Shown here piece after piece: positions 6,635-12,981 of a stretch of 13,513 nucleotides of DNA (positions are counted from its first letter, which is position 1; every line of letters begins with the position of its first letter). Position numbers and translations under genes: made by a program. The stretch is from the NCBI GenBank assembly GCA_014729055.1, contig WJKO01000623.1, positions 1 to 13,513 of the forward strand, in the 5' to 3' direction. The notes under the pieces were generated by a model, which worked only from the letters and a program-made list of their open reading frames with translations, ran no database searches and was not told the origin of the DNA. Source of the stretch: Promethearchaeota archaeon. GTDB taxonomy: Archaea > Asgardarchaeota > Lokiarchaeia > Sigyniarchaeales > Promethearchaeaceae.

Positions 6635-7024
6635 ATGACTATTAGAACCGAAAAACACGAAATTTCAAGTAATTGTTGTGAATTCGAGGAATTACGCGCT
6701 TATTTAGATGATATCTTCTTTAAATCACTCATTAAGTACAATAGAGTTTTTTCCAAATTTATTCATGTTCTAAAAAGTGATAAGAGCGATGAAATCAAGT
6801 CAAAATACGAATATCAATTCCGAAAAAGTGAAGTTGAGCGAAGAAATTATTTTTCTATAAAAATGATTAAGTTATTTTCGCAACTTTTGCAAAATAATCA
6901 GAATCTAAGAGAAATCTTGAATAATCTGCAAAATGACAAGCAAATACAGACTGAATCTCTATTAGACTTTGCGTCCGAGATCGTTGCAAAAGTAGAAGAA
7001 AAACTCACACGTCAAGGATTATAA
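6635..7024 (+). CDS. Small helical hypothetical protein (129 aa)
   Basis: I do not recognise this soluble, Lys/Glu-rich protein. It looks almost wholly alpha-helical, with heptad-like hydrophobic spacing in the second half (IKLFSQLLQNNQNLREILNN and onward), so a coiled-coil or adaptor role is possible. There is a Cys-Cys pair near the N-terminus but no CxxC motif and no membrane segment. I place the start at ATG 6635, because GATGAG lies 9 nt upstream as a plausible ribosome-binding site; a TTG at 6626 would add three residues. It sits 27 nt after the 85-aa membrane protein gene and 22 nt before the FGE-sialidase gene, so it probably belongs to the same transcript. Confidence 0.6.
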   Translation: MTIRTEKHEISSNCCEFEELRAYLDDIFFKSLIKYNRVFSKFIHVLKSDKSDEIKSKYEYQFRKSEVERRNYFSIKMIKLFSQLLQNNQNLREILNNLQNDKQIQTESLLDFASEIVAKVEEKLTRQGL

Positions 7025-7046
7025 GAAAGAAAACTCATTTCTAATT

Positions 7047-9131
7047 ATGAATTCTGAAAATCCTCAAGAGAGAGATTTCCATATAAATTCTATTGGAGTA
7101 AGAATGATTAACATTAAACCCGGGGAATTTATCATGGGAGCTGCAAAAGACGACGAAGATGCATTCGTTGATGAAAAACCAGCTCATAATGTAAAGATAA
7201 CATACGGATATGAAATCAGCAGTACAGAAATCACGAATAAACAATATGAACTTTTTGATCCATCACATGTAAAATTAAGAGGAGATGGAACAGTTACGGG
7301 CTTTTCTGTACATGATAACGAAGCAGTTGTCAATGTGTCAAGAATAGACGCTTTAAGGTTCTGCAAATGGTTGTCAGAAAAAGAAGGAAAGAATTATCGG
7401 TTACCTAGTGAAGCCGAATGGGAATATGCGTGTAGAGCGAATACAAAAACCAAATATCATACTGGCAATACTTTACCTGAAGAATATCTTAAAGAACAAA
7501 GATTGGTCAAAAAATGGAATGCTAGGAAATTCTATAAACGTCATTCATTAGAAGTGGGACAAACCGCCGCCAATCCATGGAAGATCCATGATATGCACGG
7601 AAATGTCGAAAATTGGTGTATGGATCGTTTTAATTACTACACCAATTCCACGGAGAAAAATCCAATTGCCCTTCACGGAACTACAACTGACGGTAATTCA
7701 TTTGTAACTCGAGGTGGAAGTTTTGGAGTTAAAACAATGCATCTGAGATCTTCGCGCAGATTAGGGGCTCTCGAATCTGAAAGAAATTGGATTATTGGTT
7801 TTAGAGTCGTCTGTGCGCCATCACTTGAAACAATTAATTTAAAGTATGGGAACGATCTAGAACGCGATCATCTAAAATCACTATGTTTCTCGGATGTTAT
7901 TCAAGAAAAAAATGATTGGAATCAACAGAAAAATGAGATGGAAACAAAACCAATATATAAACAGCCTATTCCTTATTTAATAGAATCCAGAGAAAAAGAC
8001 CGCTTTTTTATTCGACCACATAATCATTGTCCTGCAATTACATGGTGCGATAACGGAGATCTCCTCACAATTTGGTTCTCAACAATAGGGGAACATGACC
8101 GGGATATGTACATCTTGGGAAGTCGATTACGCTGTGGTAAAGATATTTATGATCCTGCTTCGCTTTTTTTCAGAGTGCCAGGAAGAAATACTACGGGATC
8201 TGCCCTACTTAACGACGGAAAGGGAACACTGTATCATTTTAATGGGGTAGATGTTGCCACATCATGGAAAACTCTGTCATTAATCATGAGAAGAAGCAAA
8301 GATAATGGTGCATCGTGGACCGAACCCGAATATGTTGAAAAAAAACACCAACGACGAAACCAAGTAATATCAGGAACCTTTCTAAATAAGAATGGAGAAA
8401 TTATACAATTATGTGATGCAACACCGCATGGATCTGGAGGTACAGCATTCTGGTTGGGTAAAAAGAGAGGAACTTCTTGGAAAGACTTGGGAAGAGACGA
8501 GTTAGGAAAATTGCGGAAAAAACCGCGATTTAAAAAAGGAAGAAAAGGATCTTGGATAGCAGGAATACATGCAAAAGCCGCCCAGTTAGACGGTGGATCT
8601 TACATTGCATTTGGAAGATCGAATAATATACGCAAAGGATGGAGAATGCGAATGCCTAAAAGTATATCATACGATGGAGGCAAGACTTGGAACTATTATC
8701 CTAGCGTATTTCCACCAATAACTTATGGTCAACGCTCGGTATTACTGAAATTAAGGGAGGGCCCATTGTTTTTGGCATCTTTTACCGACACCATATTAAG
8801 TTCGGGCAAAAAAATGTATAAAGTATTGAGAGGAATGGACCTACCAATTCACAATGGGACTATAAAGAAATGTTATGGTATATTTGGTGCAATATCTTAT
8901 GATGGAGGAGAATCATGGCCTACTCGAAGGTTTATCTATCTCTCTAAAGACAAAGAAAGCAAGTTAGAAGACGGATTTGGTATTCATAGAAAATTGATCA
9001 TTGATGAAAATCATGGCGAGTTAAAGGGTTACTTAGCAGGCGTTCAAAGTCCAGATGGTCTGATTCATCTAATAAGCTCTCGAATGCACTATCGTTTTAA
9101 TCTGAAATGGTTGATAGAGTTTAAAAAATAA
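7047..9131 (+). CDS. Fusion of formylglycine-generating-enzyme-like (SUMF1/EgtB-type) domain with BNR sialidase-like propeller
   Basis: The 694-aa protein has two parts. Residues about 15-258 are an FGE/SUMF1 fold: INSIGVRMINIKPGEFIMGA at the start, EITNKQY (61-67), YRLPSEAEWEYACRA (117-131), DMHGNVENWC (182-191), RGGSF (222-226) and GFRVVCA (251-257). The two copper-binding cysteines of true FGE, expected just after RGGSF, are absent (RGGSFGVKTMHLRSSRR), so it is not a canonical sulfatase activator. Residues about 300-690 are a sialidase/neuraminidase-like beta-propeller of the BNR_2 kind, with HCPAITWCDNGDLLTIWFS near its start and three Asp-boxes: SKDNGASW (417-424), SYDGGKTW (541-548) and SYDGGESW (617-624). 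No signal peptide is present, so it appears cytoplasmic unless exported otherwise. The upstream region lacks a Shine-Dalgarno sequence, but the start is supported by homology beginning at residue 14. Substrate and reaction are unknown. Bacterial origin by transfer is possible. Confidence 0.85.
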   Translation: MNSENPQERDFHINSIGVRMINIKPGEFIMGAAKDDEDAFVDEKPAHNVKITYGYEISSTEITNKQYELFDPSHVKLRGDGTVTGFSVHDNEAVVNVSRIDALRFCKWLSEKEGKNYRLPSEAEWEYACRANTKTKYHTGNTLPEEYLKEQRLVKKWNARKFYKRHSLEVGQTAANPWKIHDMHGNVENWCMDRFNYYTNSTEKNPIALHGTTTDGNSFVTRGGSFGVKTMHLRSSRRLGALESERNWIIGFRVVCAPSLETINLKYGNDLERDHLKSLCFSDVIQEKNDWNQQKNEMETKPIYKQPIPYLIESREKDRFFIRPHNHCPAITWCDNGDLLTIWFSTIGEHDRDMYILGSRLRCGKDIYDPASLFFRVPGRNTTGSALLNDGKGTLYHFNGVDVATSWKTLSLIMRRSKDNGASWTEPEYVEKKHQRRNQVISGTFLNKNGEIIQLCDATPHGSGGTAFWLGKKRGTSWKDLGRDELGKLRKKPRFKKGRKGSWIAGIHAKAAQLDGGSYIAFGRSNNIRKGWRMRMPKSISYDGGKTWNYYPSVFPPITYGQRSVLLKLREGPLFLASFTDTILSSGKKMYKVLRGMDLPIHNGTIKKCYGIFGAISYDGGESWPTRRFIYLSKDKESKLEDGFGIHRKLIIDENHGELKGYLAGVQSPDGLIHLISSRMHYRFNLKWLIEFKK

Positions 9132-9161
9132 ATCTAATAAAATTCCAAAAAGATTTCTAGC

Positions 9162-9183
9162 TGTTTTTAGTTTTTTCTTTTTT
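9162..9183 (+). terminator. T-rich tract between the FGE-sialidase and Hef-like genes
   Basis: T5, T6 and a further T-run, interrupted by AG and a single C, follow the sialidase stop by about 30 nt without a hairpin. The tract merges into the TATA box of the next gene, so terminator and promoter share the same bases. Confidence 0.45.
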
Positions 9184-9215
9184 AAAAGGATGTATTGTAT
9201 AGATATCCTTGAAAA
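9171..9215 (+). promoter_or_regulatory. Promoter of the Hef-like helicase gene, near-duplicate of the radA promoter
   Basis: After the T-tract with a single C (9171-9180) comes the TATA box TTTAAAAG (9181-9188), then GATGTATTGTATAGATATCC and TTGAAAAATG, the ATG being at 9216. Initiation is expected near 9210, so translation is almost leaderless and there is no Shine-Dalgarno sequence. Aligned with radA, 31 of 38 positions match, including the GAAAAATG at the start codon. Confidence 0.6.
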
Positions 9216-11765
9216 ATGAATTCATTACTATTTGATCAAACAGAGGATGACGAGGAATTCAGCAAAGATATATTAACATCGGAATATCTTATACCAGACA
9301 AAATTCAGCCACGAGAATATCAGATCTCAATAGCGCAAAGAGTAGTCGGTAGAAATTATCTCGTAACGATTCCCACAAGTCTTGGTAAGACAATAATTGC
9401 GGTTTTGGTTTCTGCAAAAACACTAGAAATATCAAAAAAAAATAGCAAAATCATCTTTCTTGCTCCGACCAAGCCATTGGTCACACAACAAGCTAAAAGT
9501 TTCTGGAATTTCATGGATAATATATCAAATAAAGAACATCCATGGGAAACTTCCGTTCTAACTGGAAGTGTTAAACCCACAGAAAGGGTTGGTTTGTTTG
9601 AAAAACTTAGGATTTTATTTTACACCCCGCAAACTTTAAGAAATGACCTCTTAACTGGATCTTATGACCTCAGAGATGTAGCATTAATCATTTTTGATGA
9701 AGCACATAAAAGTACTGGCAGATATTCCTATGTTGATATTGCTAATTTTTATGAAGAGATGAATCCAGATGGGAATATTTTAGCTTTAACCGCTTCACCG
9801 GGTTCCAGCAAGGATAAAATATCGACGTTGTGTGAAAATCTTAAAATCCCTATGAATAATATCGCGATTAGGGCACGTGACGATGATGACGTAGTAGAGT
9901 ATGTCCATGAACTTGATATCAAATATGTTAGCGTAGAAATGACGGAATTGATGAAGGATATCCGCGAAATATTGGTTGATATTAAAATACACAGACTTAT
10001 GCGAATTAACCAGCTCTTAAGCCGTATACCTAGTTTTGAACCGCTGAAAACTTATCGCGATAAAGAAGTAAAATCATACGAAGATTATCAAGAGATATCC
10101 CAGAAAGGTATTCTTGCCTTGAATGGCAAAATACTCAAAGCAATTAAGATGATTTCTAAGGGTTCTCGTTTAGAAAGCGATAAGCTCTTATTCACTGGTC
10201 TTTCACTAAATGCAGAAATATTGAAATTATATCACATGATAACGCTGACAGAGAGTTATGGGCTCAATATTCTATTTAATTATTTAAAAACACTACAAAA
10301 GGATGCTATGGGACGAAAATCGAAAGCTGCTCGAAATTTATATGGAGAGCCCCGGATCCGACAAATAATGGTAAAATTAAACAAATACAACATAGACTCG
10401 ACGGAATTATTATTACACCCAAAAATCTTCAAATTAAAAGATCTGATTGCTAACAAAATAAAAAAGACGGGAAAGCTCAAAGCTTTAGTCTTTGCAGATA
10501 ACCGGGAAATTATTTTTTCAATATATACAATCATGGAAAATATAAAAGGCATTCAACCGAAAATGTTTGTTGGACAAGCGAAAAAGTCAACAAAAGACAC
10601 TGGATTAACCCAAAAAGAACAAATTGAAATTATAAAGGAATTTAAAGCAGGTAAATATAATGTCTTAATTGCAACGAGTGTCGCTGAAGAAGGTTTAGAT
10701 ATCGCTGAATGCGATCTGGTAATTCTTTTTAATATCTCTCCATCAGAGATCAAAATGATTCAAAGAATGGGACGCACAGCTAGAACACATAGAGGAGAAG
10801 GAATAATTCTATACTGCAAGAATACCGTGGATGAACGTTATCTATATATAGCAAATGCTAAGAAAAAAGCCATGTATAAAAATTTAGGTCATAGTAGCAA
10901 AAAGGCTAAGAAAAAATCAAGAAAAAGGAAATTAACTGCAAATAAGCAGCGTAATATACGTGAAAATAGTAGAAAATCTTTATTGGAATATTCTAATCCA
11001 CCTCAGATTAAAAAAGATGGAGAAGCGAGTTTACAAGCAGAAAGAACGGGAAAACAGATAAAAAAGCAGAATAAAATGAAACAAGTAGTAAAAACGAGAG
11101 CGCAATTAATTGAAATATTTAATTCCATAGATAAGAAAAAGGCTCCAAAAAGAGTTTTTTTAAATTCAGGATGTCTTAAATTTAACATCGACACCGTTAA
11201 TCAATATAATGATAATCCGAGAAAAGAAGCAGTCAATAGAAACAAAGTAAAAACGAATAGTGATTATTTAGAGAAACCAGAAGATGTCAATTGCAATCTA
11301 ATTTCGATAAGCCGAGATATACCAACAAAGTATGGAATTAGAAAAATAATTAAACACCATAATTTTAAAATGAATTTCTTTGAATCTTTACAAAACTATG
11401 AGTGGTATAATGATACTAAAGAATTGATGCCTGAATTTTTCATCCCAACCAAGGTTTACGTCTTAATCTGGAATTCTGAATTCATAGAACGAATTAAGTC
11501 GAATAAAATGGAACTTTTTCATAAATATTCTAAAATTATCAAGAAAATAAAGGAATATTTCGATGTGATTATCGTTTTTATTGATTTCTTGGATACGACG
11601 ATTAAAGATTATGGTGATGCTAAGCAACTAAATAACATCGGGCTGAAATTTGGAGATATCACTGAATCTGTGGTGATACCTATCACTAAGACTGAAGATT
11701 TGGAAAACATTTTAGGAAATATTCTGGTTAATACAACGACACAATTCAATAATATAGTCGAATAA
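9216..11765 (+). CDS. Hef/FANCM-family SF2 helicase with apparently inactivated XPF-like C-terminal domain
   Basis: Hef and FANCM proteins remodel stalled replication forks and branched DNA. The helicase core is complete: PREYQISIA (32-40), Walker A IPTSLGKT (52-59, usually PTGLGKT), LAPTKPLVTQQ (82-92), DEAH (161-164), TASPG (192-196), a helical insert of about 200 residues characteristic of Hef, KALVFADNRE (422-431), ATSVAEEGLDI (486-496) and QRMGRTARTHRG (516-527). A basic linker SSKKAKKKSRKRK (560-572) and a poorly conserved stretch follow. Residues about 745-845 can be laid on the XPF nuclease fold (ELFHKYSKIIKKIKEYFDVI and VVIPITKTEDLENILGNILV), but LIWN stands where ERKS should be, so the nuclease is probably dead. 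No tandem helix-hairpin-helix follows. Its promoter copies that of radA, and its last codons run into a 26-bp tandem repeat. Confidence 0.85.
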   Translation: MNSLLFDQTEDDEEFSKDILTSEYLIPDKIQPREYQISIAQRVVGRNYLVTIPTSLGKTIIAVLVSAKTLEISKKNSKIIFLAPTKPLVTQQAKSFWNFMDNISNKEHPWETSVLTGSVKPTERVGLFEKLRILFYTPQTLRNDLLTGSYDLRDVALIIFDEAHKSTGRYSYVDIANFYEEMNPDGNILALTASPGSSKDKISTLCENLKIPMNNIAIRARDDDDVVEYVHELDIKYVSVEMTELMKDIREILVDIKIHRLMRINQLLSRIPSFEPLKTYRDKEVKSYEDYQEISQKGILALNGKILKAIKMISKGSRLESDKLLFTGLSLNAEILKLYHMITLTESYGLNILFNYLKTLQKDAMGRKSKAARNLYGEPRIRQIMVKLNKYNIDSTELLLHPKIFKLKDLIANKIKKTGKLKALVFADNREIIFSIYTIMENIKGIQPKMFVGQAKKSTKDTGLTQKEQIEIIKEFKAGKYNVLIATSVAEEGLDIAECDLVILFNISPSEIKMIQRMGRTARTHRGEGIILYCKNTVDERYLYIANAKKKAMYKNLGHSSKKAKKKSRKRKLTANKQRNIRENSRKSLLEYSNPPQIKKDGEASLQAERTGKQIKKQNKMKQVVKTRAQLIEIFNSIDKKKAPKRVFLNSGCLKFNIDTVNQYNDNPRKEAVNRNKVKTNSDYLEKPEDVNCNLISISRDIPTKYGIRKIIKHHNFKMNFFESLQNYEWYNDTKELMPEFFIPTKVYVLIWNSEFIERIKSNKMELFHKYSKIIKKIKEYFDVIIVFIDFLDTTIKDYGDAKQLNNIGLKFGDITESVVIPITKTEDLENILGNILVNTTTQFNNIVE

Positions 11766-11799
11766 CATAATTGAATAATATAATGGAATAACATAATTG
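11748..11799 (+). repeat. Two tandem copies of a 26-bp AT-rich unit across the helicase stop codon
   Basis: Units 11748-11773 and 11774-11799 differ at 2 of 26 positions; both end in GAATAACATAATTG. A partial third unit (AATAAAATAT) starts at 11800. The stop codon TAA (11763-11765) of the Hef-like gene lies in the first unit, so the last five codons of the gene are repeat sequence. The 61-nt gap to the RadB-like gene is largely this repeat. Confidence 0.75.
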
Positions 11800-11826
11800 A
11801 ATAAAATATATGAAGTGATCAATTGA

Positions 11827-12546
11827 ATGATAACGATGAAATCGGATAGGAAAATCTACGAGTTATTGAAGTATATGCTGAAATACTCGAAAATAATTCA
11901 AATTTCTGGAATGGCCGGATTAGGAAAAACAACCCTAGCGATGACATTCGTCAAAATAATAAATTCTATGAATGAAATCGGAAATAAGTCTATCTATATC
12001 GATTCAGAACACAAATTTTCAGTGGGTAGATTTGATAAAATCAACTATTATGATGAAAAATTTACACCAAAAAAAGTAATGAATAAATCAATTTTTATGG
12101 TCAAACCGAGGAATCTTTTTGAACAAGAAAAATCCATAAAGAAGATCCTCCTTTTAAATAAAGGATCAACATGTGCTTATGATCAAATCAATGCTATTAT
12201 CTTAGACTCGGCTTCCAATTTTTTTAGAAATGAAGTCTATGAAACAAATAGAACATCTTATTATATGGAACTGCAATATTTCTATGAGTATCACATATTT
12301 CCGTTGTTAAATTTCCAGAAAAAACATGATTGTATTATCATTTTCATTCACCAAATAACCGAAAACCCAAAAGAAGGGACTAAACCCACTTTACATAACC
12401 TATTTTCTCAAGTTCAGTCTTCTTGGATCCATTTAAAAAAAGAAGAAGACTATAATCTAATGATAATTAACCGCGGAAAGGAGTTTCAGACCGTAAAATA
12501 TAATATTCAGCATCAAGGCATACAATTAATCAATTATTTAGGTTAA
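11827..12546 (+). CDS. RadB-like RecA-superfamily ATPase
   Basis: The 239-aa length is that of archaeal RadB, the recombinase paralogue lacking the N-terminal helix-hairpin-helix. Motifs appear in RecA-family order: Walker A GMAGLGKT (28-35), IYIDSEHKF (57-65, the counterpart of DTEGTF), Walker B AIILDS (123-128) followed by ASNFFRNE (equivalent to the SLTSxFRxE step), and IIIFIHQIT (170-178), equivalent to the VVVTNQV strand. YNLMIINRGKEF (209-220) resembles the terminal beta-hairpin. The middle region (66-120) is divergent, and conservation elsewhere is low, so KaiC-like or another RecA paralogue cannot be excluded. RadB is thought to assist RadA in recombination. The start may be ATG 11827 or ATG 11836; neither has a clear ribosome-binding site. 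It lies 61 nt after the Hef-like gene and may be co-transcribed with it. Confidence 0.65.
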   Translation: MITMKSDRKIYELLKYMLKYSKIIQISGMAGLGKTTLAMTFVKIINSMNEIGNKSIYIDSEHKFSVGRFDKINYYDEKFTPKKVMNKSIFMVKPRNLFEQEKSIKKILLLNKGSTCAYDQINAIILDSASNFFRNEVYETNRTSYYMELQYFYEYHIFPLLNFQKKHDCIIIFIHQITENPKEGTKPTLHNLFSQVQSSWIHLKKEEDYNLMIINRGKEFQTVKYNIQHQGIQLINYLG

Positions 12547-12571
12547 AAGTTTGAGAAGAATTTAAAAAATG

Positions 12572-12581
12572 TTTTTTTTTT
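12572..12581 (+). terminator. T10 tract after the RadB-like gene
   Basis: Ten consecutive T follow the stop by 25 nt, with no GC-rich stem. It directly abuts the TATA box of the next gene, the same compact arrangement as before radA and the hef-like gene. Confidence 0.45.
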
Positions 12582-12582
12582 G

Positions 12583-12590
12583 TTTAAATA
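12583..12590 (+). promoter_or_regulatory. TATA box of the CxxC protein gene
   Basis: TTTAAATA just after a T10 tract would start transcription near 12611, within TTGTATTGTAG, leaving a leader of about 37 nt. The segment TGTATTGTA also occurs in the hef-like promoter, though at a different distance from the TATA box. Confidence 0.5.
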
Positions 12591-12648
12591 TTTCAGACTA
12601 TTGTTGTATTGTAGTTTGTAAAAGAAAACTAAAACGGTAGATTATAAA

Positions 12649-12951
12649 ATGGCTAGTAAATCAAAAGAAAATTTGGATGTGGAATCAATTAAGAAATACC
12701 AGAAATATGATATTAAGTGCCCAATTTGTAAGAAACAAGTTAAGGTTGGCGTTGAATTGGGTGATATAAAGGCAGTGGAGCATTTTCCGTTTACACATAT
12801 ATTCTTACATGGGGATCCTATTCATGCATTAGTTGTTTATATTGATAAGCAATTCAATGTGCGGGGTTTTGAAGGATGCAACTCCATGAGTTTGCAAAAA
12901 GAATCCTCTGTATTTCAACAGATTCTGCGAAAATGGTCAAATCCTTTTTAA
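12649..12951 (+). CDS. Small CxxC protein with conserved-looking HG/DPxHA segment (100 aa)
   Basis: A charged N-terminus leads into YDIKCPICKK, giving a CPIC zinc-knuckle half at Cys24 and Cys27. The rest has beta-strand-like segments: FPFTHIFLHGDPIHALVVYI (47-66) and then DKQFNVRGFEG (66-76) with Cys77. His50, His54, His59 and Cys77 are possible partners for the two cysteines in binding a metal. I cannot name the family, but the block FPFTHxFLHGDPxHALVVYID looks like a conserved core and not low-complexity sequence. It has its own TATA box and is followed after 30 nt by the Hel308-like helicase gene, so they probably form an operon. A role with that helicase is possible by context only. Confidence 0.65.
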   Translation: MASKSKENLDVESIKKYQKYDIKCPICKKQVKVGVELGDIKAVEHFPFTHIFLHGDPIHALVVYIDKQFNVRGFEGCNSMSLQKESSVFQQILRKWSNPF

Positions 12952-12981
12952 TTGACACCTGTATTAGAAAGGGGTACAAGA

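Noticed and set aside
7047..9131. Possible fusion artefact joining FGE-like and sialidase-like genes
   Set aside because: The frame is continuous with no internal stop, and a normal linker of about 45 residues joins the domains. No start or ribosome-binding site is evident at the junction.
9356..11794. Several antisense ORFs of 60-90 codons within the Hef-like gene
   Set aside because: They lie opposite a fully conserved helicase coding frame, have no ribosome-binding sites and no recognisable protein features, so they are shadow frames.
11748..11810. Possible CRISPR or plasmid iteron array
   Set aside because: Only two full AT-rich units abut directly with no spacers, and one overlaps coding sequence, so it is a small tandem duplication.
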